Shown: positions 1-11,760, counted from the stretch's first letter. The stretch is DNA of 64,000 nt from Spodoptera frugiperda (GCF_023101765.2 NC_064214.1:11166001-11230000), one strand, 5' to 3'. The notes: generated by a model not told the origin, from the sequence alone. Translations and numbers: made by a program.

Positions 1-40
1 TGATCCGTCTGCTCGTTTACCGGCTTATACCATAAAAAAG
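1..40 (+). mobile_element. Family B element, 3' end only (cut by window edge)
   Basis: The window opens inside a family B copy: it reads TGATCCGTCTGCTCGTTTAC, CCGGCTTATA and an A-rich tail (CCATAAAAAAG), identical in layout to the ends at 30.66 and 33.37 kb. Confidence 0.75.
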
Positions 41-344
41 AGACAAAGCGTGATGTTACATGTGACGTCACGTCGTCAGTACAGACGCAAACGTTTATTT
101 CTGTCATAACATTTTCCATTTCCAAATTCGGCGGGGTACGGAACCAATGTGTTTGTGTTGTGTTACTAATTACGCGTCATTGGACGCAATGGCGAGCTAA
201 AGGAACGCAAAGGGTTGCCAAGTTTTCAAATAAATTTATTGGATAGATTGTTTTTGTTATAATTACTTTGTAGTTGTATGAAACTTCGTCGCGACGAAAA
301 ATGGGGAATGTTTGCTACAATAGTTTTTATATTACAATAGTTTT

Positions 345-530
345 AGATTGCACGGTTGGCGTGGTCGCTGGGCAAATGGCTGCCACGTAACATGTAGCGG
401 GCTCGATTCCTGCATGGAGCAACTCTTTGTGTGATCCACAAATTGTTGTTTCTGGTCTGGATCTGGGTGTCTCTGTATGTGTATGTGAACTTGCATGTTT
501 GTAAACGTACCCACGACACAAAAGAAAATC
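345..530 (+). mobile_element. Family C tRNA-derived SINE
   Basis: The head resembles a tRNA: an A-box-like GGTCGCTGGGC region followed by a B box (GGGCTCGATTCC) at about 398-409. Then comes the shared body GATCCACAAATTGTTG, a GTATGTGAACTTGCATG segment, and CACCCACGACACA-type sequence near the 3' end. Confidence 0.75.
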
Positions 531-799
531 CTAGTGTTTTTTTTGCGCGGCAGCCGTTTGCCTAGCCTCCGCGCCAACCGTGCAGTAAGTGCAGTAGTGT
601 AGTTTAATATTTAAAAAAAACAGTAGTATATCAAGTATTTTCTGGTTTCTATTACGTTACAGGTGATTGTGCCACGTGTAATAACTAGGGAACTGTGTAA
701 TTCAATTTGTATGATTAACTATGGTAAACGCCTCCGATTTAACTGTATGGTGTGCACAATCATAAAGCGACTGCCAGCTGTAATTTGTCATTGTTTAGA

Positions 800-900
800 T
801 GCTCGAGCGGAATAATTCAATGTCTGATCCACTATTGTTTGTCGCGGATCTGGGTGTGATGTACATTTGAACATCGGTGTTATTCCACTACATATGACTG
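800..900 (+). mobile_element. Degenerate family C SINE fragment
   Basis: TGATCCAC, TTGTTTGTCGCGGATCTGGG and GTGTGATGTACATTTGAAC follow the family C body order with many changes; no B box remains. Confidence 0.4.
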
Positions 901-982
901 TGATCCTAGTTATCCTTGAGGAATCACCACACCTGGCAGGCTTCGACCTACCGCTATGTTTGCCTGGTACCACAACGTTTGC

Positions 983-1130
983 GACCTTTTTTTTTTGATG
1001 GGGGAAAATCATCCAATGACTTCTCCCGCCTTGGGCAAGGCGAGAGGGAGTGTCAAACTCTTACTAACTAAAAACCACCCTGTTCCTACTCCTGCTTTTC
1101 GAGCTGGAGCCCCGGTAAACCCGCTGAAAG
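983..1130 (-). mobile_element. Family A LINE tail
   Basis: Read on the minus strand it carries the R1-like tail (CCCGGCTC-type block, GGTGGTTTTTAGT, GAGAAGTCATTGGATGATTT) and ends in a ten-base A tail (T tract at 987-996 on the plus strand). Confidence 0.8.
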
Positions 1131-1199
1131 GCTGTTATCCTTCCTCGAGTAGGGCGCGTGGCACTAGGCTAACGCCTCTTCTCGCCTATTAATTATTAC

Positions 1200-2040
1200 A
1201 TATATCCATGTCATTAGAGAAAATTATTTTTTTTGTAGGTTAATAGTGTAGGCACGAATACTCTCGACAGAGAGCAGCCTTTGTTCTGTATTAGACTTTT
1301 TTGGACTGATAATGATGATGACGTCACACGCAAATGGCTCCATTGCCTATGCTTAAATAAACTTTAATCTAAAAGGCTATTTTAGATCTACGTTCGTCGT
1401 CAAAGCAATATTTGATTTTACTGCAATCAAATAATCCCAGAACGCTATGTACATTCGTCTGTATGTATGATATTAATGAGTATTCAGATATTACTAACAA
1501 ACATTTCGATGTCTGTTTACATCAAACTCTTCAATACATTTTCTCTTATGTAAACAGAAAACGAAAATCTTTTAGTGTTTGAATATCGATATTGAATATT
1601 AATCATGATTCGTAATAGCATTTCTTTCAATCCAATCGAAATATGTACGGTAGTTAAATCTTCGTTGAACGAATAGTGCCAACGATTTATCAAATAGTGA
1701 AAAAGGGTCATAGATTTGAGAAAAAAAACGTAATACGTGCACCGTACTACTTTCATAAGTTTTGTTATAAGTAATAGTTGTATATCGAGCACAATTCTAA
1801 ACTCGGAAATTCATCCTATATAGACTTGCTTAAAGACACTAGACAGTCGAAAAGTTGGTTTCTCAAGGTATATGTATAATACCTAATACTAGCGCTGTCA
1901 GCCGCTGTGCTCGGCTCCTTTTAATTGTGGGGTGACGTTTTATAGCTTAAAACCTTCCTCGATAAATTAACTATGCAACAGACAAATATTTTTTCAAATC
2001 GGACCAATATTTTCGGAGCTTTGCGCTATCAAAAACCTCT
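1200..2040. other. AT-rich stretch, no gene seen
   Basis: One CRE octamer (1,319-1,326) is the only motif noted; the 91-codon minus-strand ORF at 1,517-1,792 has no recognisable motif or splice context. Confidence 0.5.
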
Positions 2041-2310
2041 TCAGCTTTATATATTAGTATAGATAGATTTTTTACATTTCAAAGCTTCTACACTGCTATA
2101 AAACAACAAACACGTATTACGTACACGTGTTATTTCTTATTATGTATGTCGGTCGGTACAACAATTTACCTATATCTTCGGAATCTAGAATCTATGTAAA
2201 TTTTATTACAAAATCCTTCAGTTTTCGAATGATCCTTGTATTGTTGGAGTTTTATTTAGAAACTTCTTGATCTTATCAAGGTCCAATAAAAGTATTTAAA
2301 TGGATTGGAC
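2041..2310 (+). mobile_element. Dispersed repeat, inverted partner of 25.60-25.86 kb
   Basis: The segment from TCAGCTTTATATATTAG through GTCGGTCGGTAC and ATTACAAAATCCTTCAGTTT to GGTCCAATAAA matches 25,600-25,864 in opposite orientation at high identity over about 260 bases. It adjoins a family D end (CAGCTT), so it is probably part of the same composite element. Confidence 0.7.
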
Positions 2311-2464
2311 TCTGTATAAATCAGGGTTGAATAAAATGTTAGAAAGTTATTTATTACTATTAAGGCACGTAGGTATTGTTAAATATTATACACCGTTCAT
2401 TGGACTTCGTCAACGCTCGAGTGATCGTGTAACTGTTGAGGAAGAGCTCTCGATTTCGCTTAGA

Positions 2465-2640
2465 CAGCATGGTTGCTGCAGTGGCTGGGCAGCCGACTAC
2501 CGCGCAACATGTAGCGGTTTCGATTTCCGCACGGTTAAATCTTTAGTGTGATCCACAATTTTTTTTCGGGTCTGGGTATCATGTGTATGTGAATTTGTAT
2601 GTTTGCCGACGCACCCACGACACAGAAGAAAATTCTAGTT
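2465..2640 (+). mobile_element. Family C tRNA-derived SINE
   Basis: GCAGTGGCTGGGCAG, then a degenerate B box (GGTTTCGATTTCCGCAC), the GTGATCCACAATTTTTTTTC body, and GACGCACCCACGACACAG near the end. Confidence 0.75.
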
Positions 2641-3071
2641 GGGTAACGTTTTTAAGCAATAAAAAAGTTCTGTTGCTAACTCTAACTACAAATTAAGGAA
2701 CGGCTTCAAGAAATCAATATAATTATCATCACCTATCAATTTTATTCATGTAATCATAATTGTATATTACAAAAAATCCTTCAGTTTTTCGATAAAGTGT
2801 CTAGCAGATATAATTATCAGACTAGACATAGACTAGATCTAGATCTAGGTCGAATCAGTAAAATCATATTAATCATTCATGAGATTTTGGATAAAAAACA
2901 TGTTTAAATACATAGATGTCTGTCGCCAACGGTAACATCGATTATATTTAGGAACAGCAACTTCTTTTTGGAGTTTAAAGCTACTTTTTCACCAGAGATA
3001 TGTTATGAAGATGTTATAGCTAAGCTGAAAAACTATATGACCGGTTTCACTGATACTAAGATGATACTAAC

Positions 3072-3195
3072 ATTTTTAAGGGGGACAATCATTCTATGAC
3101 TTCTCCTTCCTTGGGGAGTTCTCTGTTCCTACTCCTGCTTTTCAAGCCGGTGCTCCGGTGAACCCACTAGGTAGTCCGCAGCTCCGGACTTATAA
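3072..3195 (-). mobile_element. Family A LINE tail with internal deletion
   Basis: Has the tail end (AAGGGGGACAATCATTC on plus) and the CCGGTGAACCCACTAGG block, but the central TGTCAGACTCTTACTGAC segment is deleted. Confidence 0.7.
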
Positions 3196-3239
3196 CTAAG
3201 CTATGTAGCTGTGCGAGGTCATTTGTCAGTGGTGTCTAA

Positions 3240-3345
3240 AAATCTATGGAGTACGTATAACTCGGAAAAAATCACATTGGTACTTGTCGTTGGTGGTTTT
3301 CGGACCCGCAGTCTCATATATTATGAGAAGCGGGCGTTTTAAACC
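3240..3345. repeat. Dispersed repeat fragment shared with 33.96-34.06 kb
   Basis: TATAACTCGGAA, TCACATTGGTACTTG, TCGGACCCGCA and GAGAAGCGGGCG recur in the same order at 33,970-34,060. Confidence 0.6.
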
Positions 3346-3349
3346 TCCG

Positions 3350-4255
3350 CGCTAACACGAATTCTATAGGAACATTACAACACGTATTTAATTTCACACA
3401 TTTCGTTATTAAAATCACCTAACTGTTCAGAAATAAACCCTAAAACAAAGCTCTCACTAATCAATTTCATTTACACGTTCGTTTCATTTGAAAACCTAAT
3501 CACATTAAATCCCCTTTCGGAGCATTTTGTTAAAAACTGGACAATAGTGGATTAGTTCGCAAACGAGCGAATATGTTTTAAAAATTTTGACATATAAATC
3601 CCCTTTGTACGTCAATTTGGATGTAATTAAAAGCATTGTTTCGACAATTTGTTTCGTTTGTTACTTTATTGTGAAACTTATTTATAAAGCCTATGTATTG
3701 TCACTGTTAAAAAAAAATCTTATAACGGTGAAAATATATATTTTTTATTGTTATAGTAAATTTGGCACATTTAATGTGGGTAATGCAAACAGACAATCAA
3801 ATCTCACTAAAACATTCTGTAAAAAACTAGCTAACTAAGTCTCGATAGAGCTACTTGTTTATTTCAAAAAGTAATGAAATCTAGACATAGTCATACCACG
3901 TTTTAGGTTCAATAGGTTAAATGACATTTTTTTATTTGAATGTCCGTCTTGTAGATTATTTTAAAACATAAGATACGTATTTTTCATTTTTTACGAAAAC
4001 TAATACTTTCATAAATATATCTATTTGAAATATCGCGTGACGTCACTTTTGAGTGCGTTTTATACTCAATAGTGACGTAGTTAGCTCCCACTGCTAAACT
4101 TTGACACGTTTTATGTAAACATTGTTATCTTATATGACAATATAAAAAAAATACGTGTCTAATATTTTTTCTTTACCTAACTGACGGACTAAATAGATTT
4201 TTAATTTTCATACCCCGTCATCATCCCTATTGTTTTGTTTTATGATAATGTTGTG
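3350..4255. other. AT-rich stretch, no gene seen
   Basis: Contains one CRE octamer (4,038-4,045) and an 83-codon ORF (3,587-3,838) of low-complexity, Lys/Ile-rich composition that I judge non-coding. Confidence 0.5.
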
Positions 4256-4257
4256 TG

Positions 4258-4335
4258 ACTTGTAAAACTCTTACTGAATAAAAACCACCCCGTTCCTACT
4301 CCTGTTTTTTGAGCCGGAGCTCAGGTAAACACGAT
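4258..4335 (-). mobile_element. Family A LINE tail fragment
   Basis: Retains CTCTTACTGAATAAAAACC, CCCGTTCCTACTCCTG and GAGCCGGAGCTC; the terminal A tail region is missing. Confidence 0.65.
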
Positions 4336-4339
4336 GATC

Positions 4340-6780
4340 TGGTATCTTAAACTCCACAAAGTTCAAAAGTCCTGTTTCGAATTAAAACTTTTTCATCAGA
4401 ACTCTGAATGTCTATTCCTTTTTAAACTAGATTAAGGTCAGTGCTTACGCAGTTTTATCGAGATGGTAGTTCATTACGAACAGTTTTGCATTTGGCCTTA
4501 ATAACTTTGTAGGTAAAGTCCTTGATAGATCTATACCTTAATTAATTATCTGCAGTATAGTCGTGGAGACGTAGATACATTTAACACCACTTTTATTCTT
4601 ACTCTTCTTGCCCACATCTATTCTTCCCGTAACTGCCGTAAGACCCAATTTATGGAATGCTTATTTAATAAAGACAGGGTCTCAGATCTCTCCGCGCTCA
4701 TCTAAACCTTGAAACCGAAACCAAGACCCCTTAATCGTCAGTTAAGCTTACGGTTTGGTACTCGACCAACGAAGTAGTCAGTCTATTAAGTAATCGGGTA
4801 GTTTCCTAGGTCAAAAATAAATTATTATGATATTTCAATATAATAAAATATCCCAAAATAATCGTACTTTTATTCATTAATTTGACGATATACTTATTTA
4901 TTTAATTTTTCTAGCTAATTTTAAAGAAGTAAGTATACTATTTGACGCAAAAAAATATGACGTCATAAGTTGCAATCTCCTACAAAATTCATAGAAAAGT
5001 AACGTTTTTGACATTTTGATAAAAGTATTGAATTTGACTAGTAGTGAACTACCGTATTATTATTTCATCATTCAGAAATGTGCTAAATATAAACCTAGAT
5101 GCACTTCACTATCTCCCAATTAGAAGTGATTAATTAGACCGTTCACTTCTAATTAGATCGCACATTGCTATACTGTATAAAACAAAGAGAATAAGGGTGC
5201 TTGTCCACTAAAAAATGAGCTATGCTACGCCGCTGTGGCTTCCACCAATCTTATTCATTGGTACACATATCTTAGTACTGATGGAAACGGTACTCTAAGC
5301 TATGCTTTTTTATATGGAAAAATGCGTTCTAATGATGACTTTTCTGCTATCGATTCATCGCATACTGGAGCTGCGCATCTTCGTCGCACAACTACATAGC
5401 TTAGTGTCGGTGGAAACAGTCACATAGTTTCACAACTTAACTATTACATCTTCGTAGCATAGCTACATAGCACATCTCTGGTGGAAAAGCATCCCTAGGT
5501 TTTGGATTTGCATCGTAATTATCAATAGACCAGCGTTTTGACCACAAATTGGTTGCAGATTTTCCATCTGACTACACTATTGGTGTAGTAGCCACGTGGA
5601 TTTTCGGCATGGAACTTATCTCTGTGTGATTTACGCATTATTGTTCCGATACTGGCCGTAATATGCTGTTTGTTGAAAAGCATTTACGAGATTGGGACTT
5701 CTCAATTTTGTTGGGATTTCTTTTTAGAGTAAGTAGTCCAACTAAAAATTAATTTTATCAAGACTCGTTTAGTCATGTTAAAACACGTTTTCGAAGCCTT
5801 TCTATAGTAATATACCACTTTGTTTCATTATAAAATACTGGAAAGAACGACTAAATTTGCGTTCAAAAAATAGCAAAAACCTGTCCAACGATACATTTAA
5901 TACATTAGTTGAAATTCTTATTGAAATTGTTTTTATTCTAGACTCAATTACTAGTGCTAATGATCTCACACTGAATCAATAAGACGTTGTATTTAGTTCA
6001 GTAGCCGCTATAACTGACAGCCCTACCATTAGTAGGTAAACCGATTCCAAATATAACATCGGCCGTGACGGAGTGAGTCGCCACGCGGAATGCGTTGTGA
6101 CGTCACTGGCTAGTCGGAGCTGCCCGTTGATGATACATCATCTGTTTTCTGTTTATAACACAACAACATACCTTTTATTCTTCAAATTATTTAAATACAC
6201 AAGTTCTCTTGTTTTTTTATTTAATTATATTTTTTTTGTGTTTAGGGATTAAACGAGGAGACTGAAGCTGTAGATGACTTTGCGGGTAACCGACCCGAAG
6301 GTCGAGCCGGAGCTCGATACAGGTGCAGGAACGTAGTGGTTTTTCAGTCAATAAGAGTCTGTACTAAGTCTGAGACTAAAAAAAAAGTAGGTAAGATGAT
6401 GATTTTCCCTCCTCAAAAAGGGGGTTAAACGAGCGAACGGATCGCCTAATGGTAAGCGATCAGCTTTGTCCATTGACATCCACAAATGAATAGGTGTTTT
6501 GGTTTTCTTTTGTGACAAGTATTTTAGGAGCTGTGCATAAGCAAAATTTAAGAGCGTTATGATATGTACATAATTCCTTGATCCCTTATAGAGACTAACG
6601 GAATGAACAGTATTTTTTTGTTAAGAACCTCTTCTGTTTTTCCTTTTACTTCGTTAACAGGTACGTGACTTATATGTATCAAAGTACTATTAGAATGTTT
6701 ACCATACAATATCTTTTGGTGCTCATTGGCACGCAACATGATTTTTTACTATAGGTACATCTAATTACATACATAAATAA
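4340..6780. other. Repeat-derived and unassigned DNA, no gene seen
   Basis: 5,180-5,500 carries the dispersed CATAGCTACATAGCAC / GGTGGAAACAGTC element, whose fragments recur at 2,985-3,040 and 29,935-30,010. CRE octamers lie at 4,958-4,965 and 6,098-6,105. A family B-like GATCGCCTAATGGTAAGCGA scrap lies near 6,440-6,475. Confidence 0.45.
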
Positions 6781-6865
6781 CCTCACGCCTGTTTCCCATG
6801 GGGATAGGCAGAGACTATGGCACGCAAATTGCTACGAATCTTACGGTATGTAAGAATCGTAACAA
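6780..6865 (-). mobile_element. LINE ORF2 C-terminus (PHGRQA type), degenerate
   Basis: On the minus strand the stretch matches the end of the better copies at 20.95 and 30.9 kb (...CCCATGGGAAACAGGCGTGA), but the reading frame is broken. Confidence 0.6.
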
Positions 6866-7060
6866 TTGGCAATAGGTGTGAAGTTTAGTATTGCTTTAAT
6901 TAAAATTAAATACGACTATTGAGTTATTTAATGGAGTGTGAGCGCCAAATATTTTTGTCACTTGTTTCATGCATGTGAATTGAGATAATTTGTATTATCG
7001 ACGTTAATTCAAGATAGTTAAGATTCAACAATTTTAAAATAACTCCGATATAAAATTCAC

Positions 7061-7138
7061 CCGCGCCGCATGATGTGCGAAACATGACGCTGCCAGGAGG
7101 AGAGGCATTGTTTGCGAACGACGCGGAGCCTGGTGTAA
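7061..7138 (-). other. Isolated GC-rich 78-bp exon-like segment
   Basis: A 78-bp GC-rich block in AT-rich surroundings, preceded on the minus strand by a pyrimidine tract and GAGTATAG and followed by GTGAAT. It is open in two frames (one reads TPGSASFANNASPPGSVMF). It may be an exon of an unrecognised gene or a fragment of a dispersed repeat; I cannot tell which. Confidence 0.25.
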
Positions 7139-7449
7139 CTATACTCAAAAAAATTATAGTTTTACTAACGAAGTAAAACATTTTTTGATCATTGACCATC
7201 GAAAGCGTTTGTTTACAGCGTAGAATAGCAAAAAAGCGGTTTACACTTTATTGTGGCTGTCTAACAAAGTACAACCAGATTCTACGTATAGTGCAATAAT
7301 ATCGGCTGAAACATTTGATAAACAAAAAAATCCAATTCTTCAATTTATTGTCATAAAAATATGATAGGGTATAAAAATACGGTCTTTAAGGATTTCATAA
7401 CCTTGCGACACCATGTATGAAAGAAAACATTTATTCTAGAAAGTACTCT

Positions 7450-8045
7450 TTCTTTTTTTTTGAGGGGGGAAAATCATCCGTTGGCTACTCCTGCCTTGGG
7501 TGAAGCGAGAAGGAGAGTAAAAATCACCGCGTTCTGATTTGAGCCGGGGCTCCGGTAATCTTTTACGTTGTCTGCAGCACCGGATCGGGCATCACAGAAC
7601 GCGATGCACGGTATGGACGGGTCTGGTTTTGATCGGGCGATGAGCTACTCGCCGTCCGCAGACTCACGCTTACGGTGGCCGGGGATCGTCACGCGATCCG
7701 ATAGACGTCCGGAGTGTCTTCTGCGGCGGCTGCGGCTTGATGAGGATCGTTCCCTCACGCGCTCCGTCTCCTCCTTAGCTAGGATGACTGCTTCGCAGAA
7801 GGGGAGACGGCGTCCCTTTCCCCCTCGCTCCGCACCTTGGCCTGAACTAGAGCCGGACGTGAGAGGTTACCGTCGCCATTCACATCCCTAAGGACATGGC
7901 GATGCTCAGCACATGCAATGCACACCGCCACTGTATGCTCCACCATATCTTCCGGGCGGTCCTCGCAATGACGACACCCAGACGAAACGCCTGGGTGTTT
8001 CCTCCCGCCGAATTCGAAACAGGTACCAGCCACTCTTCAAAGAGG
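7450..8045 (-). mobile_element. R1-like non-LTR retrotransposon: ORF2 C-terminal zinc knuckle plus 3' UTR
   Basis: The minus strand from about 8,033 encodes a degenerate peptide with CRHC, then nine residues, then EHTVAVC. This is the C-x2-C-x9-H-x4-C knuckle near the ORF2 C-terminus of R1-clade LINEs, followed by LSRPALVQAKVRSEGE, which fits the LSLP-x-LV-x-A-x-x-SE context. Past the ORF it runs through a GC-rich UTR (GATCCGGTGCTGCAGAC, GGAGCCCCGGCTC) and ends in GGATGATTTTCCCCCCTCA plus an A tail. It has stops and frameshifts and is inactive. It ties the many family A tails to this LINE. Confidence 0.75.
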
Positions 8046-8530
8046 GGACTTACCACTGCTATAACGCGCATGTAGCGAGCCCATCTAAAAAGTACCCTAG
8101 GAATTTTATTTCTGAAACACAAACCTGGGTGGCGGTTACCCAACCTATAGGCGCAGTTTTCCGGAAAACAGTGGAAACGAGTGTGGATTGTTCCTTATAA
8201 TCATAATCCAGTGCTATCACGAATTTTTAATGCACAAATTAACCGTGGGTAACAGCTATACATAATTTATGAAGCTGAGAAAGTTGTTTGCAAAAATAAA
8301 TATAATGCCTAAAATAAATATTCCACACGGACGAAGTCGCGGGCACAGCTAGTTTAACTATAAAAAGGTAGTATAGTTATAAATCAGGTGAGATAGCGGT
8401 CAAGCGTGAACCTATAGATAATAAAAAAAAAAACTATACAATTTTGTGTATCGTGTGTTTTTCTTTGGGGGGAAATATAAATATTGTAAATCGTAAAGAA
8501 AAATATATTGTGGGTATAATTTTATATAAT
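8045..8530. other. Unassigned, with a degenerate LINE-tail scrap
   Basis: Around 8,310-8,350 the text CACACGGACGAAGTCGCGGG resembles the end of common lepidopteran RTE-derived repeats. Nothing else is recognised. Confidence 0.35.
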
Positions 8531-8760
8531 AACTAGCGGACCCGACAGACGTTGTCCTGTCTACACGTCTGATTAATTAAAAAAACATTGTACAGCGGAC
8601 AAAATTGTGAATCTAAACCATTCTCAGATCCTCTTGAACACATACAAAAAGTTTCATCAAAATCGGTCTAGTCGTTTAAGAGGAGTTCAGTGACAGTAAT
8701 TCTTCTGTAAGTGTGTACACTTACAGAAGAATTATATATATAAAGATTTGTGGTTTGTAC
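8530..8760 (+). mobile_element. RTE-related dispersed repeat with terminal perfect hairpin
   Basis: The segment reads CTAGCGGACCCGACAGACG ... TTTCATCAAAATCGGTCTAG, TCGTTTAAGAGGAGTTCAG and ends at a 16-bp perfect stem with a TGTA loop (8,698-8,713 with 8,718-8,733), followed by a TA run. Confidence 0.6.
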
Positions 8761-9059
8761 AAAGTCACATGCAAGAACTAGAATTTCGTAAACAGAGTTA
8801 TTTTATTTCTTCATAAGATTTATATCAAAATATGTATACTGAAGCTTGGAATGTGTAAATAAATCAGTTTCGCACACCATCGTCCAACCGGAAGCTATAA
8901 TTTGGTTTAATTATACGTATGCGAATTTATGAGTAATTTACGATGTATAAACTTTAGCTATAGCCAATAATATTCTTTTCGTGTGAATTCTGGGTTTACT
9001 TTGAGGGAATTTCATATCACCTGTTTCATTTAATTGATCTTTTATCTACATTTTTATAG

Positions 9060-9290
9060 TATAAGCCGGTAAATGAGCAGACGGATCACCTGATGGTAAG
9101 TAAAGTTACAAGTGCGTTACTGACCTTTTGGGGGTTAGGAATTTACGGGTTGTTGGGGAATCGGGGATTGGGAATATTGGGAAGGGAGGTTATTGGCTTG
9201 GGGATAAAAGCCTTTGGTAACCTCACTCACACAACGAAACACAACGCAAGCCTTGTTTCACGTCAGTTTTCTGTGAGACCGTGGTATCCT
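9060..9290 (-). mobile_element. Family B element
   Basis: Plus strand reads GCCGGTAAATGAGCAGACGG, CACCTGATGGTAAGTAAAG, GGGGTTAGGAATTTACGGG, CCTCACTCACACAACGAAAC and GTGAGACCGTGGTATC. The central CGCCGCCCATGGAC segment is deleted. Confidence 0.8.
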
Positions 9291-9711
9291 ATCCTATTAA
9301 TTAATTATACATATCAATTTATTTATTTAGTGTACAAAAACTGCGTAAAGCATTTACTTGTGTGAACATGAACGTAGAACTACAAAAGGCTTCCTGATCA
9401 CGGCCAGTTACATCGAAATATCCTCCACGAAATACAGGCTACCGTTTGAGGGTAAAACATTCGTTAAACAAAAATGCTTTTAACATTATTTACGAGACAT
9501 AATTACCTCATAACAACAGAAAACAAACATATTTAAAAAAGAATAACCATTAAACTGTTCATAAACACCCATTCGTTTTTAAAGTAGACCTGAACAGTCT
9601 CATTACCACATTTGCGTCACTTATTGTTAATTTCGGCGCAAACTTTAGCTAATTATAAGACAAAATACCGACACAAATGAATCACTGTCTGTATCACACA
9701 TGAAGCTTCAC

Positions 9712-9790
9712 AATACCAGTTTATCATGACCTCGCTTTGTATGACGTCTCCGCACATCCAATGGTCAGATTATACTGGTTTGTATACCTT
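9712..9790. mobile_element. Short (about 75 bp) MITE-like hairpin element
   Basis: Begins ACCAGTTTATCATGACCTCG and ends in the imperfect inverse GGTCAGATTATACTGGT. Copies recur at 26.72 and 36.53 kb. Confidence 0.55.
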
Positions 9791-9794
9791 CATG

Positions 9795-11020
9795 TGTAGT
9801 GTGTACAAATATTTGGAGCCACAAAAGAGAATATGAATCATATATACCAAAATATAGAACAATTTATCATTAATTTTGACATCTCAGATAAGTTTGGTAT
9901 GTGAGAGGAATTTCAATGATTTGAAATTGTTACTATTCTTGTTGTATCGTTTTGTAGTGTGTTGTGTATTTGCCAAAATATTTCAGTTAGTACCATCTTG
10001 TTGAGATATCATTCTAAAAAGGGTTCTAGGTTTATGATATGTGAAAATAGACGTGTTTTGTAAAGTCTCTGTGTGTAGTGTTTAGTATATTGTGTTTTAA
10101 GAAGCGAGAGATATAATTTGTTTTGAAATAGAATTGTGTTAGAATTGTTTTTGAATGTTTAACTCTATAAGAATAGTATTAAGGTTTAGATTTCATAACG
10201 GCTACTTTGTTTAAGTTTTGTTTAAAGGGTTTTCTATCGCATTGAGGAAACCTTTAATTGTAGTTTTAGGTGAGCTTTAATATAATTAAATAAAAAAACC
10301 TATATTGTGGTATCTGAAACTATATCAACTAATCTAGAATTTATGTTTTAAATCTCAGAATAATAAGAATTTTCATACAATTAGTCGGCCAATACTCGGT
10401 TTTACTCGTATTGACGTAGTAAGTTAAACTAGGCATCATTCCAAATTATGATCTATCGATGGATCTAGTTATATCTGAACCCGTTCATCAGTTTAAACGC
10501 AAAAATGTAAAAAAATGAATAATTTCAAGGTAAAGGTAACAAGGACGTTATAATAATTATTTATTTAACGTTATAATAATATTTTATTTCTTGGATCCTA
10601 AAGTTTCCTTAAAAAATAAAAATTATTGTTATTTACCCCATATTTAAGTACAATTTTAATTGGGAAACTCTAGGTCGAAAACATTAAATTTTATAACATT
10701 TTAAATAAGAACCTTTTTGTGACAAACAAAGTTCCGCATCCATTATAATAGCGTGTAATTACAGCATAAAATCCGTCAGGCATTATATTTCCATCGAGTC
10801 AAAGAGAGATAATGAAATTTAATTGTTTTGGAAAATTATTTTAAATTTCATGAAATATCTATAATTATTTTGTTATTTTTAACTAGTATTTAAAAAAATA
10901 ATTTTAGTTGAATTTAAATAAATACTCAATACTTTCATGCCATAATGTGTACATAAAAATATATGAAAAGAGATTTTAACATATTCCTATCCTATTCTAC
11001 TAATAAATAAATATCTTATT
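9795..11020. other. AT-rich stretch, no gene seen
   Basis: No ORF, splice-bounded open segment or repeat was recognised. Confidence 0.45.
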
Positions 11021-11024
11021 AAGT

Positions 11025-11190
11025 CTTTTTTTTCAGAGGTGTAAATCATCCAATGACTTCTCCCGCCTTGGGTGAGGCGAGAGGGAGTGTCAGACTCTTA
11101 CTGAGTAAAAACCACCCCGTTCCTTCTCCTGCTTTTTGAGCCGGAGCCACGGTAAGCCCGCTAGTTAGTCCGCAACTCCGGATATCTTAT
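11025..11190 (-). mobile_element. Family A LINE tail
   Basis: A complete tail: plus strand runs from a T tract through GTAAATCATCCAATGACTTC and the CACCCCGTTCC block to TCCGCAACTCCGGAT, the truncation point shared with several other copies. Confidence 0.8.
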
Positions 11191-11499
11191 TAAGTCTACA
11201 AGGCCGATCAATTTACCTTAAGATAATTAAAAGTACAGAAGAATACATTTGCTAGCAAATTCATTTTAAAATATTATATTTTATAGCTTTCTTCATGTTA
11301 AAATAATAGTTTTATGACTGTTCCTTTGCAGTAACTGAAAATATATCGTAAAAGTTTAGTAGATAGAAATAGAAATATAAAATGAAGTTAGTCGGTAATT
11401 TCTTGAAAGTTAAATAAAATATTCACTTTTCATAGTTATTATAGCTGTAGTTATACTTCACTTAACATTTATCATTGAACTAGTTTAGCAGATATAAAA

Positions 11500-11635
11500 A
11501 ACTCAAGTCAGCTCGTGACCTGCCTGTGTATCAAATTTCATTGAAATCCGTTCAGTAGTTTTAACGTGATCGACTGACAAACATCCAATCAAACAATCTT
11601 TCACATTTATAATATTATAGTGTGTATAAATAATA
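11500..11635 (+). mobile_element. RTE-related repeat 3' end
   Basis: TATCAAATTTCATTGAAATC, CGTTCAGTAGTTTTAACGTG and the ATTTATAATATTATAGTGTG end are typical of lepidopteran RTE-derived tails. Confidence 0.5.
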
Positions 11636-11689
11636 TATTTTGAAACTAATGGATTTAATACTCAAATAATAATCGGGACACAACGTATG

Positions 11690-11760
11690 AATATCAAAAG
11701 GAGAGCGCGTTCGGCGTTCCGATTGGCCGGCTTGAATAAACCAACCGTAAGTAAAACGGA
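11690..11760. mobile_element. Single arm of the three-armed fold-back family
   Basis: GAGAGCGCGTTCGGCGTTCC, GATTGGCCGGCTTGAATAAA matches one arm of the 59.46-59.69 kb element. Confidence 0.5.
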
